Positions 16,665 through 29,429 of a stretch of 64,000 bases of DNA are shown piece after piece. The stretch is from assembly GCA_945643635.1 (NCBI GenBank), contig CALZFC010000152.1, positions 62,001 through 126,000 of the forward strand, read 5' to 3'. The notes under the pieces were generated by a model. It worked only from the letters and a program-made list of their open reading frames with translations, made no database searches and was not told where the DNA came from. The position numbers and the translations under genes were made by a program. This stretch comes from Allodiplogaster sudhausi. Its lineage: Eukaryota; Nematoda; Chromadorea; Rhabditida; Diplogasteridae. Each line of letters starts with the position of its first letter. The stretch's first letter is position 1.

Positions 16665-18130
16665 CCTTGCTATATCAGAATTTACCTAAAATAGAATTTA
16701 CACCAAATATAGAAATGTAAATAGTTTATGACTCAAACGCTCAGTTCGTGTTGAATTGTGAAATGCATTGATCGCAGTGCAAAACACGAACAATGAGCTC
16801 TTGAGTCTTTATTTATTTATTCATACATCAAATAATGATGAGTCACAAACAATTTACACTTCTTAAAACGTAACAAAATACGGGGAAATAGTAAAGAAAG
16901 CACATGCAAATGTTTTGCTGCTGATAGTCAATGGAAGATATGAGTGGAATGATACGGCTGTATAGCTACATATGTTGTTACGAAACCCTGAGAGAATGGC
17001 AGAGATGTTTGTTGAGAGAGAGAGAGAGAGAGTGAGTGAGAATATGAGCGAGACCTAGAAAGCGGGTGAGAGAGAATGAGTAAAAAGAGAGAGAGTTGAG
17101 CGAAGGAGAGAGAGAGAGAAAGCGAGAGAGTAGTGAGAGAAAGAGAAGATACGGAGAAGTGCGTTTAGAAAGGACAGCGAGCGGGAATGAGAGATGAGTT
17201 GATTGCTCTGGTTATAGAAACGTGCTGCTTGTAGAAACCTGTGATGCGAGTGAATTGACTCGCTGGTCGTTCTATTCACAAAATACGGTTTTGTGACTTG
17301 TGTTTACATCCTATGACTTGTGTGAGACTAGTTTAGCAGGCATAGCAATTTTGAGATTTTGCAACGGAATATTCGACCTTGTCGACTGATACATATGTAT
17401 GGAAAATTTGAAATACAGAGAAGAGAAAAAGAAAGAGAAAACGAGAGAGAAATAATAAAAGAAAACTGTCATTTGTGATGAAATCGCTACACATGTTTGC
17501 CGTTTTATCGAAATAAAAGAAGTTTGAACTCTCAATGCGATAATTGGTATTTAGCATTGCAACAGAAGACATAAAGGAACAGCACAACAATGATGTGAGC
17601 CGAATAAGAGACAAAACATCGTTCTACATTATTCCAATATAGAAACACGTTCGTTCGAAGTTCTTGATAGAAAGAGCAAGGGCTTCCACAAATTCTCTCG
17701 GAAATCCGAGATTCGTTACAATATTGAAAATATGAGCAGAACCAGATGTTAAAGAAGAATAAAGCTGACATTTGCTAAACTCGATTATGTCCTCGTTCAA
17801 GTGAATGGTTAACTATGATATGCAAGATGTTAGCAGAAAGCGGGATAACAACAGCAGTATCTCAGAAGTCAAAATGCAAAGAAACTACCGGATGGAGGAG
17901 CCCGTAGAATAGTGAAGCACAAACTTAAAATATTAACAAAATGCTCTCAAAGCAGCGCCTACAAAGAGGGGACAGATCTAAAATAAGTAAAACAAAATAG
18001 AATAGAACCGTCAGTCACAAAGAATATCTTCAGCATGTTATTGTGCCAAAAGAGTCAAGGAACGTCACGGCAGTCTCCATTGCGGTGTCTGCTAAATGTC
18101 ATAAGCGATGCTACATTTTGTGCCCTTCTA
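16665..18130. other. intergenic region with GA microsatellite
   Basis: Upstream of the hydrolase gene and downstream of the chloride channel stop. GA tracts run at about 17015-17150. The remainder is AT-rich (16690-17000, 17210-18000) and has no open frame with coding character. TTTATT repeats at about 16806 would serve as AATAAA on the minus strand, but are far from the channel stop codon. Confidence 0.5.
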
Positions 18131-19496
18131 CTAGCTGGGTTTCCGTTTATCTTCGCAGTCTTCTTCCTTTGTTGTGTCTTCATCACTAGGAATGACAATC
18201 TTGACGTGCCGACTTCTCCTATTGCTGAACAAGGAACGTCTTATGCAAGAGAGAGAGAGAGGGAGAGAGAGAGAGCATGGATAAACCTGAGAGCTCTTGG
18301 AAGATTCACGAGAATTCCGTCCGGAGAGCGAGTTCCGTCAGCTGAAGAAAGAGAAGAGGAAGAGCCAATCGGAGAGAGCGGAGAACCATCTGAAGAGACA
18401 CAAGAATCATCTCTCAAGGAGGACTCGGCTCACCTGACTCTCCTGTGCACTCCTTCTTCGATTTCTTCTCCTTCTTCTCCCTTTCTCTTCTTTTCTCCTC
18501 GAGTTTCACAGCGTCCAGCTCTCCTAAATCAATGGGAAAAATATACTAATGGTAGACCGATCAATCCAAAACATTCTTTAATGGTGCAGCCCAAATTGTT
18601 AGCAAAAATAAATCACAAAGCATATTTCGATACGCAAAGGTTGCAGAGTCTTCTACTCGTGTGCATACATATGGTGAACAAATGGTGGCCAGCAATGACC
18701 TGGAACAGAATCTTCGTCGTCCGAGACAGGAGTGAAAGTGAGAAGAATTGAAGGTGAGGAGTTTGACGGATTCTTCCTAGCATTCTGGTCTCTCTTCTCA
18801 TCTGATTCTCTCTCCTTCCGGGACTCCGATTGACTGAACAGCAAAGAGATGACAATTACGATCTGTGAAAGGAGGGAAGAATGGACTGACATCTTGGCTG
18901 GTCTCCGTGTTGTCGTCATTTCTTCCATGAACAAGCTTTCTCTTCTCGCTTCCAGCCGACGGAGTCTTTCACTTTCTCTTCTACAATCTTATCAAACGAT
19001 AGGTTTTATATGAGTAACCTGAAAGACTTGAACAGTAGAGTAATTTATTTCTTTGACAGGAAGAGAGCGAAGTGACCGTCCGGAAGCAATGGCTGGGTCC
19101 ACGGCTTCGTCGTCTTCCTTTGCTCTTTCCACATCGAGGATGCTTGTCGTTCGAGAAACCACTTCGAGCTTCGGCTTAATATAATATTTCGTGAGTTTAA
19201 GAAATCGTGCGTAATGAAAAAGGCCCAAATATGTTTTACTACCTGGAGGTTATCCTCGTAATCCGAGGAATCTTCGTTGTACTTCACTGACAATCCAGTG
19301 TCCCTTCGCGAGTGGATCGAGACAGCATCCGCCTCTTCAAACAGTCGTTTTCTATTCTTTCTCTCAACTCACTCTCCATCTTTCTTCGTTCTCTCAACTC
19401 ACTCTCCATCTTTCCACTCTCAGCAGTCGCTGTACTCTCTTCTTCATGCAAATTGTCAAGTTCTCCATCTTGAGCTCGTTCCAAAGCAATTCGGAG
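18131..19496 (-). other. long charged C-terminal tail of the ClC channel
   Basis: After CBS2 the frame continues through Ser/Glu/Lys-rich exons. The last five (18980-18891, 18833-18700, 18523-18434, 18389-18287, 18239-18131) join in consistent phase and end with a lysine-rich stretch and TAG. The exon at 19496 contains a 31-33-bp direct duplication ([12 protein letters not shown], 19357-19413), can end at an in-frame stop at 19284, or can splice into another frame encoding an acidic segment ending YEDNLQ. Alternative C-termini are therefore possible. Confidence 0.6.
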
Positions 19497-20749
19497 CTAA
19501 AAGTAAATATACAAGAAGATGCAATGTGTATAAGAGAGAAAAGAAAGAAATAACCTCCTTGACTCCGACGACTCCGACAAGCATTCCGGACCGAGTGATG
19601 TATGCTCGGCTGAGGCCGAGAAGAGAAAACAACGAGTGTGCCTGGGCTCTCATTTATTCATCTATCTTTAAACTATCAATTATTAAATTAGATAAATGAA
19701 TAATAAATCACCTTAAATAGACTGGTGTGCGCGACGAGTTGGAAAGGTGCCTGATCTACATTGACAGCAGCGAAATCAACTGAAGCTGCCAGCCGAATGG
19801 CCTCCCAGTCTTCCCTCTTAATTATATTCAATTAACATGCAGGCAAATAGAAAAGTTATAGTATTGCTCGCCAAGTAATATTCTTTTCGATTCATCAAAA
19901 AGTGAACCTCTTCTCCATATAAATCGAATTCTTTCGACTCTTCATCGTCTCTTCTTCGATGAAAACTGATACGACTCAGTGTTCGGAAGATTCCTTAAAA
20001 GTAAAGTATTCATTTGAGCGAATGAAAAGATTGTGGCAAGGGAAGAGAGGCCCAAAGACCAGAGATGATAGACTCGTCCATTTTTCTATCATTGAGTTTG
20101 GAGATGATCTTGGACCAATTGAATGATTTCAATTGCTTTGGCCTTGCTTGGTATTGCATGATAAGAGATGAACACTCTGTTAACCCCGCTGCTTCTTCAT
20201 AGTGAAGAATGTACTCTTAACTTTCTCAATAACACATCATTTCCAATTGAGCTGCTCATCCTATTACTTTTGTATGTACCTCCAATAGCTGATTGAACAG
20301 TGTTAACGGAAGAGTTGTTGGCAGAGTAGAAGTGTTCGATTGTTTGTAAAGTAGGAAGAGAAGGATGAGAAGGGAAGGGCAGATCGGTCTTCGCCCGAGG
20401 ACGAGAAGAGGCGAGTTGCTGAGCAGCGAAGGAGGACCAGAGATTCTTCTCTCTGAAGAGAAAGTGATTCTCTTCAGTCCTTCTCCTCCCTCAACCAACC
20501 TCGGTTCCTCTTCTCCTCCACTCTCTTCTTCATCACTGGACACTGGCACGATTGTGAAGCTGCAAATGAAGAATGAGCTGAGAGAAGGAATGAATGCTGA
20601 ATAACCGATTCCGTGCTCGGTTCTTGCTCGGGGCAGAGGCAGAGGAGGAGCGAGTCTTCGCTGTCGTAGAGTCTGAAGCACGAGCTATCGCCGATCGCAC
20701 TCGGCTCGCAGCTTCCACTTGGCGAGCTGCCAATCCCACCTGGAAGAGC

Positions 20750-20792
<43 letters not shown>

Positions 20793-22542
20793 AGATGGGG
20801 AGAGAGAGAGATGGGGAGAGAGAGAGATTTGGAGAGAGAGGGAGATGGGGAGAGAGAGAGATGGGGAGAGAGAGAGATGGGGAGAGAGAGATGGGGGAGA
20901 GAGAGAGAGAAAGAGAGAGATGGGGAGAGAGAAAGAGAGAGATGGGGAGAAAGAGGGAGATGGGGAGAGAGAGAGATGGGGAACGAGAGAGATGAGGAGA
21001 GAGAGAGATGGAGAGAGAGAGAGAAAGAGAGAGATGGGGAGAGAGAGGGAGATGGGGAGAGAGAGAAATGGGGAGAGAGATAGGGAGAGAGATCAAGATA
21101 AGGAGGGAGAGATAGGGAAAGAGAGAAAAGGAGATCATTTATAACCTGCTCATCGAGAATTCTCATCAAGACGGATCGGCCAATTGAGCCAACCAAGAGC
21201 ATCGAATCTGAAGAAGGAAAACGACAGAGTGAGAGAGAGAGAATGGAGAGAGACTGGAGAGTGAGAGGGAAAAGAAGAGAGACCGCGGCCGCTGACGACG
21301 GGGAATGCGCGGACGTGCGGCATCCGCAGCAAAAGCTCTTGCACGTCTCCGTAAGTAAAGTCTCGCGACACGAAGGCCACTGCGCCAAGCATCACTTTGT
21401 CGATTGTTGTCTGGTGGAAGCTGAGGAGAAGAACAGAAATGATAGAGATAAGGAAAAGGAAGAGGGAAGGGTAGGAAGAGAGAGGGAAAGATGAAGAGGA
21501 AAGGGAGAAAGAAATATACAGAGAGGGAAGGGAGAGAGAGTTATACGCGTACATAGAAGTTGAGTGACGAATGTCTGGCAGATACGGCAGATGTTTTATT
21601 CGAATGATCGAGTCATAGATCGACGGCTGGAAGTGAGAACAAACCGCATTCGCAAGCATCACTGCAATCTACAAGGAACATTCAATGAAACACAGAGGAA
21701 GTCATTGCAAAGACGGCACACTGAAATGCATACCATCACGGGCAACAAGTACAGCAACTGGCCAGTCACTTCGAAGATTATCACAGCCACCGACACTGTA
21801 TGAGTCACCGCACCCGCCAGTGCAGCAGCTCCTAGGGAGAGAGAGAGAAAGAAAGAGAGAGAGAAAGAGAAAGAGAGAGAAGGGAGAGAGAGGAAGGGAG
21901 AGAGAAATGGAGAGAGAGAGAAAGGGAGAGACAGACAGATAGAGACAAAGAGAAAGAGAGAGAGAGAAAGAGAGAAGAAAGGGTAAGGGAAAATAGTAAG
22001 AACTGTTGACTGAGATAAGTTGGAGGGCAGACACACCAACAACTGCGTAGACACCAGGGTAGACATTGGAGTGCTCGGTGATTCCATGGGGAAAGAGAGT
22101 GGCCATCACTTCCCCCACTGCACGGCCGAAGGTAGCACCCAGAATGAAGACTGGCATGAAGACTCCCGAAGGGATCGGAAGTGTTCCACAAAGAACGGAG
22201 AGAACGAACTGGAAAGAGACTGAGAGAGAGAGAAAGAGAGAGAGGGAGAGAGATAGAAGAGAGAGGAAGAGAAGCTAGACAGACGTAGACACAGAAGAAG
22301 GAAGAGAGAGAAGCGAAGACGGAGTAGTCTCCATTGTGGCCAGTCCAGTGCCTCGTGAAGTTCTGTGGGCAGGCGTCGAAAGTTCCGCTCGGCGCAGTCC
22401 ACGTGCAGTTCACGAAAAGATCCATCACAGTCTTCGAAAATTTTTGCTGAAAGTTCAGAAGTGAACAAATATTCTAATCTTCACTTTCACTGTAACATGT
22501 TCTTTCTTCTCCAAATCATCTCTCTCACCCTCTCTATTTCTC

Positions 22543-22580
<38 letters not shown>

Positions 22581-25406
22581 TCTCTTCACTATCCCACGTC
22601 ATAAGCAACAATGGTTGATGTGCTCTCTCTCCCCTTCGCATGCATTCCTTACCTTGCCTGCCATGAACTGGCCGAGACCCTCCGGGTACGTGATCGAAGA
22701 GAGAAGAAGAGTTACAAGAATCGGATAGATCAGCCAGCTCAAAAGAAATGTTTATGTTGCTTTGAATGATGAAATAATGAGAAAGAAATGGGAGTTTCGA
22801 GATGGCTGACTATCGTTGAAGGTACATCTTAGCAAAAGGGTTGTGTCTCAAGAAGAGGACGACTTTTCGATGGAGAAGAATGAAGAGAGCACCCGCGATA
22901 CCACATGCAAAACTTAACAAACAATAATAGTTTATTTTCAAGAACGGATCCTCAATTCATCCCAGGATTGTTGCCAATTGATATACAATCGGATGGACCA
23001 ACCCAATGAGAGCGAAAACAGGCAGTTCATGTGGAACAAATGCAGTGCCTGGAGGGAAGTGAGTTTGGTAGAAGGCATTCATTTTCACTGAAAGAAGAGG
23101 AAGTTGGAGAGAAATGTGAAAGGGGGATGGGAGACTTGTCTCGGGGTCCTTGACAAAGGTCTGCAGAATGCGGAGGAGAGTGGCAGAGCAGGCCGCTGCG
23201 AAGAAGCCACGCCAGTAGTTGCGAACAGCGAAAAACACCGAAGTTACTTCGATCGAAAACAGAACACCTCAATTTACACCAGTATTTCACGAGAGTACTT
23301 GTGATCATCATCTGAAACATCTCTTCCTGCATGGTCAGTTGAATACAATGGTCTGCGTAAACAGGATGAAGGGCATAAAACGGAATAAAAGCAATACAAA
23401 GATAAGATGAAATAAATGGTTAATGACAGTCTTGATAAGAGAAGAAGAGGAAACCTCCGATGGGCGCACTGAAGGTGCACGCAACTCCGACGGCGCAGCC
23501 TGCCGCAAGCATCTCGGAGGACCTGCCGAGCAAGAGAGAACTCTCTTCCACTCGATATCCTCAGATACCTGGACTCGTTCTCGTAGATTCCGCTGAATCC
23601 ATGGACAAGTCGAGAAAGTTGTGATGCAACAACGGAGGCGATGTGCACGAAGGGACCCTCAATGCACATACAAATGTCATATAACAGTTGTTCAGATGTG
23701 AGTATGCCCGAGTACACACGCGTGTCTAATTCAGCAAGATAAAGATAGTACTTAGAATAAATTGTAAGATGATAAAAATAGAGTTAGACTTGATATCTGA
23801 CTTCCTTGCCCACGGGAATTCCACTGCCGAGAGCGAGGGTCAACCCAACGACCTTGGAGATCAGGGTGCGGAACGTCAGGTATTCCTTCAGCACCACGCC
23901 GCGCAGAATCGTCTTCATCTCAGGGATTCCAGAGCCTGCAAGGGGGAGAAGATGAAAAGGATTCTTTGCGACCATGTTGTTCAACCTTCCTCTCGCACCA
24001 ATTCTTGCCATTAGAGAGGAACTCCTTTGCAGTATGTATTCTCTAGATAAAACCATACAGTTTCCATACTTTTTATCATAATATATTATCTGCTGCCATC
24101 CTAATCTAATCATACTACTTTTTCGATTTCCCCCGTCCGTCGGTACTCTCTGTCTATCTCTTTATTTATCTCTTACACTCACGCACTCTCTCTCTCTCTC
24201 TTTATTTCTCACTCTCAGACTCTCTCTCACTCCCTCTCTCTTGCTCTCTCTCTTTCTCCCTTCCTCCATGCCCATTTCCAGCACATATGTAGAGAGCTTG
24301 GCTGCAAAAAAATAATTCTAGGACAACGAGAAAATGGAGGAATCCGAAGAGACCGCCACTTTTTGAACTGTCATGTCATCATTTGTTTTGCGGAGTGACT
24401 TCGATATGCAAAGTATTCCACTGACAGCGGGTTGGAGAGGAGTTTCATTCCTCTGCTACCATACAGAAACCATTCAATTGATAACATAAGTTACAGATGA
24501 AGACGAGAGTTAGGGAAGAGAGAGAGAGAGAGAGAGAGTGAGAGAGAGAGAAGGAGAGATGCAAACCGATGGCTTGCGGCGCAGCGTAGTGAGTGAAGAG
24601 AGTTGACGCAACCACGAGTGCAACAGTGAAGACAGTCCACACACAAAAAGTTGCGATGATTTTGGCAGAGTCGAGGGTCTCAGCCCATTCGTACGCGAGA
24701 AGATGGACTAGAAAGAATGAGATGGAAAGGAAAAAAAAACACTCATTCACCACTGATAATGCAGAAGCTTACGCTCATTCAGCCGATCAATTCCATTATC
24801 GATGAGGAGGGAGAAGAGAGCCATGATTGTGCCAAGGAGGGCGAGGTAGAGCCAGTCTTCAGCCACACTCTTCACTCTCGTCAATCTACTCCCTCAAACA
24901 ACCATTTTCACAACCAACAGCGTTTCACATTACCAGAATGCATCAAAACTCTTTTGCTCACCAAAAGAAATCGACTTCTTGCCCTTCATTTCAATTATTT
25001 TGTCGTTGTCGTCGAATGAAGAAGCATCGACAATTCGGTTCATCTAAACTACATATCGTTTACAGTTATTAACACTAAATAAGCTCAAATTAGTTGGCAT
25101 AAAAGAGTAGCCTGAAAGGGGAGAGCGAACGAGTGAGAGAGAGAGAGAGAGAGAGATAGCGAGAGAGAGAGAGAGAAAAGAGAGAAAGGGAGAGGGAGAG
25201 AGAGACAAAGCGAGTGAGAGAGAGAGAGTACGAGAGATGGGGAGAAAATTTCATAAGTATGGTAAAAGAAGAAAACCCGTCTGGAGAGGATGAAGCCCAT
25301 GTCGGCTTCGTGGACGACCACAGAACAAGCGGCGCAGTGGCCGGGCTTATCTGAGTTGGCTAAATGAGTGAATCCAAGGTGGGCAATGCGATCACTTCAT
25401 TGAGAT
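18131..25406 (-). CDS. ClC-type voltage-gated chloride channel with two CBS domains (ClC-1/ClC-2 class, nematode CLH)
   Basis: Dimeric membrane chloride channel. Exons (minus): ~25400-25277, 24869-24773, 24707-24567, 23935-23802, 23657-23569, 23522-23455, 23267-23136, 23087-23003, 22912-22826, 22737-22653, 22446-22291, 22208-22037, 21831-21734, 21668-21553, 21420-21284, 21207-21146, 20739-20606, 20559-20403, 19816-19712, 19641-19555, from 19496, then tail exons ending 18980-18891, 18833-18700, 18523-18434, 18389-18287, 18239-18131. Seen: [10 protein letters not shown] (helix B), GSGIPE, gating-glutamate motif [40 protein letters not shown]1 and CBS2 ([13 protein letters not shown]). The glutamate and GxFxP motifs argue for a true channel fold. 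The first exon is not at a start codon, so the N-terminus is incomplete. One tail junction near 19.4-19.2 kb is unresolved. Confidence 0.9.
20750..21135. repeat. GAGATGGGGAGA-type minisatellite in a ClC intron
   Basis: Nearly 390 bp of an imperfect 14-22-bp purine unit. It is CT-rich in the sense of the channel gene and lies between the exon ending CBS1 and the inter-CBS linker exon. It is open in all minus frames, which creates long spurious Ser/Leu/Pro frames. Confidence 0.95.
21836..21990. repeat. GA microsatellite in a ClC intron
   Basis: Purine tract on the + strand (pyrimidine in gene sense), starting 5 nt from the 3' splice site at 21831. It looks like an expanded polypyrimidine tract. 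Confidence 0.9.
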
Positions 25407-25853
25407 GAGAGAGCGTGTCTCTTGAAGAGAGCGCAGGCCGGAAGCGAAACTTCCGAAGAAAGAGAGAAATAACAGCCAAAACTAACGACTTTTAGTCCTT
25501 TTCCATACCAAATGGAACAAAAAATCAAAACATATCTTGGACGGAAAGCAAATATCTATTTTAAATACCGTATAACTTTGACACCAAGATCATCTATCTT
25601 TATATTTCTGTGTCATATTTGACTTAATGAACATAAATGTTACTTAGTCATGACGTCATCGTAAGGGCGTTCAATTTATGAAGCGAGAAGCGTGGGAAGA
25701 ATCGACTGATAAAGACAAGGAAATTGAGAGAAGGTGATTGGAAGCGAGAGCATAAAGGACAGAAAGACATACAGAGAGCGAGATAGAGTAAAACAGAGTG
25801 AGAGATGAATCGCAAAGCAAGGAGAAAGTAGGTGGGTGAGAAAAAGAGACACT

Positions 25854-25897
<44 letters not shown>

Positions 25898-27344
25898 GGG
25901 ACAGAGAGAGAAAGAGAGAGAGAGAAAGAGAGAGAGAGAGAACGAGATCGTGACAGATGGCACGAGAGAAAGAGAGGGGAAGAGGGAAAGCTAGAAAGAG
26001 AGAGAGAAGAGAGAAGAGAGAGAAATAGGGTAATAGAGAGCGCAACTGATCAGAATGGCTTTAGCAGAGAAAAGAGGTTGCAAAGATCAAAACCGCAGCG
26101 AGATAATTAGGTAAGAATGGAGCGATATCCACGAAAGAGAAGAAAGTGAATGTTTGTTCACCCAAAATGACAATGATGACCGCCAATCACCAATTCATGA
26201 AAAGGGCACGGAGAGAAACAGAACGAAATTAGTGATGAATGGGACTGCTGCAGTCAAAACATTTGATAAATTGACAGGTGGATGACGTTTGACGACGAAA
26301 GAGAGACAAGTTGGCAAGGAGAGGAACTCGGCAGAGCAATCCAGAGATGACAACCATACCAGGAAGACAGGAACAAGGAGGAATGACGACAGAATGGAAT
26401 GATGAAGAAGCGATCGAAGAAGCTGTAGATAACAAGCAAAACATTGATGAAGGAAGGAACAGTCAGGTAAGAAAGGAAAGGGAAGAGGGAATTTGTCCCA
26501 AAGACCAGAGGCCGATGAGGAGAAGAGAAGGGTGATACTGAGAGTTACACCGGAGCGAGCACTCTGAACCGATGAATTTGATAACTGTTTGACAAGATGG
26601 GAGGGGGCATGAATGGGAAATTGAAGTGCAGAGAGAAAGAGAGAGTGAGAAAGGGAGTTAGAGCTAGAGAGAAAAGAGGAGTAAGACAGCGAGGGGAGAG
26701 AGTGCGGAAGGAAGAGGGAAAACAGCGATATCAAGGAGGAAGACGCCGGCGATAAGTGAACAACTAGAGAGAGAGAGAGAGAAAGAGAGAGAAACGGAGA
26801 GGGTGAGAGAACACCATAGGGAGAGAAGAGTTCACAATGACTCTCCAATTCGCATATTATCATATCAGGTTCAACGACCGTTCCTCGATCTGCCAGGGGC
26901 GGGAGATTAAGGAATTAAAGTGCAGGCCAGTCAATGCTCCTTTCCCTTTCATGCTTGGCACAGGATCAAGAAGTGATTTCCTATGAACTTTTTGATTTTG
27001 CTTAGCACCGATTTATAAAAGAAATTGGAATGTGCCCAGAATACACAATAGAAGTAGCAAAAGAAGTTGAAATAATGCCCGGAATATTCATCGTTATATT
27101 ATTATTTCCTTTTACCTAGGTTTATTTCTCTATTCCGAAACGAGGTTCTCAAAAAGAAACAAGGGGTTTAATATGGGACAGGTGAGAACAACTGCATTGT
27201 ATTCCATGATTGCGAACAATCGGCAGTGCCTTGAACATTCGTTAAAATGCTATATTGCAGACTAACATACATAAAGGTAGTTTAATGAGTGTTAAAATCA
27301 ACAATACATCATGCAACTGCAAATAAATGAAAGAAATTACCTTT

Positions 27345-27439
<95 letters not shown>

Positions 27440-27824
27440 TAGCCGTCCCTTGCATTATATTTGGACCATAGTTTTATTATCGGTTTCTTATTTTTTCGGT
27501 TCCCTGTTCCCGAACATAGGCTATTTTTTCCATATATTTTTTGTGCCATCATTTCCCAACTTCAAAAGCACCGAGTTCAATTACTCATCCCGGAATTTCA
27601 ACATTTACACTGAATAATCACAACAACATTTGTATTAGTCTACATACATACGTACTAAAAGAGGAAAAAGATGAAAAGTTGTGACGATGTGGCCGACGGG
27701 TAGATCATAATAGTTATAGATGTGACTTATATAGCCGATGACTGGTAGGCTTGCAATGCCTTCTGGCGTTTGATCTGCAGGCCATCGAAGGGTTAATCCA
27801 TGAGAGTCTTTCTCCCTCTTACAC

Positions 27825-27880
<56 letters not shown>

Positions 27881-29349
27881 GCAACCAATAGAGTTCAGAA
27901 GTGCGCTTGACACTGACGTAGCACGACGATAGTTTTGGTTGCCGGTACCTATCATCGCTCTTATTCTCTTTCTCTCTTACATTTCCATTCTCTCTCTCCG
28001 TCTGATCTCCCTTGTGTCACCGAGAATATCAACAGAGATTCATCATCGTTCTCAACTTCATTCAGTTATTCTTTGAAAATACAGTGACGGTCATTCTTAA
28101 AGAAATCTTCCATCCATTTCTGTTCTTATATTCTGCTTCTTTTGATGGGAAGATGGTGGTATGAATATTTATCTTCTCATGCTCTCTTTCTTCTTTATTC
28201 TGAACAACTTTTCAAAATGTAATTTCAGAACCATTGTAAATTAAAAAGAGTGAACATCAAATGAAAAGACAACATGTTTGTTGGTGGAAGATAGAGCTTG
28301 TAAACGAGAAGGAGCACGTGGTTGATCCCCGCGCTTCACGTGTTTCCACAGCTTCGTTCATTGCTTGTGCCGATCACAAGTATGAATGTCTTTAAAACAT
28401 CGGACATTTGGGCAGTGTTTCTCTTGCAAGAGATCAAATCATTCCTCATCACTTGTACTCCGACACGCAACATCCACTTTTACTGACTGCTTACTTTAAG
28501 CCGTTTCGTAAACAACTCGAAGAGAAAAGAGAGCAGAGAAAAGAGTAAGGAATCGTATGATATCATATGCTAGAGAATGAGACATCGGGCAGTTCTAACT
28601 TTCCAAGTCTCACTCAGATCAGTTTCCTGTCTTTTGAAGGATTAGCAGTACTCTCATTGTGTTGTGTTGCAACTTTAGAAACAATCGCGAACTTCTCGAA
28701 TCATCTGGAAGATGTGATCTGCAGTGAAAGGCATTGGAGATGTGAAGAGAAGGAAGCGGCTCTCCTAAAAGGATCGAAGCTGCTTTCTTCCTCTCTTGAC
28801 ATCCGAACCCTTTGCCAAACAATGCATGTAGCAGCCTTTATTCCTTTCTCTCAGCTGCCACTATTTCTCATTTGCTCTCATCTCTTTTGTTCTAGCCCTT
28901 TCTCTCTATCTCCCTCTCTCTCTCTCTTTATCTCTCTCTCCTGTCTAACCTCCTTCTCCACGATTCCACCCACCTTCCCCGATGCAACCATGGTGTTATG
29001 CCAGGAGAAAGCGTTGGCAACATACCTCCTTCCTCTTGTTTTCTTGCTGGCTCCGTTCTGACTTATTACCTTTTCGTGATGTGAATGCGAGATTGCTTGG
29101 TTGATTCCTTGCTCGTTTATTTGTTTCTCATGAAAGAGCTCATTATAAATAACATAGAGTGCGTGGCATAGCCCAAAATTAGTTGATTCTTTTAAGATTT
29201 CATTCAATAACGGGTAGGGAAATTATATGTGTATGTCATTCAAAGATGTTCTACTCTTTATTAAGCAGAGAGAAAACACAGACTATGAGAAGAAAGCAGA
29301 AAAGGTTTCTAGGGAAACCCATGCAAGAGAAAGAAACAGAGAGAGAGAA

Positions 29350-29380
<31 letters not shown>

Positions 29381-29429
29381 GAGAGAGAGAGATGTATGAG
29401 ATGATGAAGATAGAGAGAGATTGCGAGAG
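25407..29429. other. gene-poor region with microsatellites
   Basis: Contents: GA tract at about 25855-26020, GA-rich 26630-26820, an (AT)n array at 27346-27437, CT tract at about 27820-27880, CT at about 28900-28945, GA at about 29335-29395. It should contain the 5' exon(s) and promoter of the ClC gene, since the first visible channel exon lacks a start codon, and the promoter of the sphingolipid gene at the other end. On the minus strand 29060-28580 stays open with coding-like codons in two pieces, without a recognised family. Confidence 0.5.
27346..27437. repeat. (AT)n microsatellite
   Basis: About 92 bp of TA/AT dinucleotides broken by two AC steps (around 27379 and 27403). Confidence 0.97.

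Noticed and set aside
18035..18751. 238-codon + strand open frame
   Set aside because: It is the antisense of five in-phase tail exons of the ClC gene, which explain the composition; the + frame crosses microsatellite and has no domain.
20474..21388. 304-codon minus frame
   Set aside because: It runs through a purine minisatellite that is an intron of the ClC gene; only the flanking pieces are exons, in other frames.
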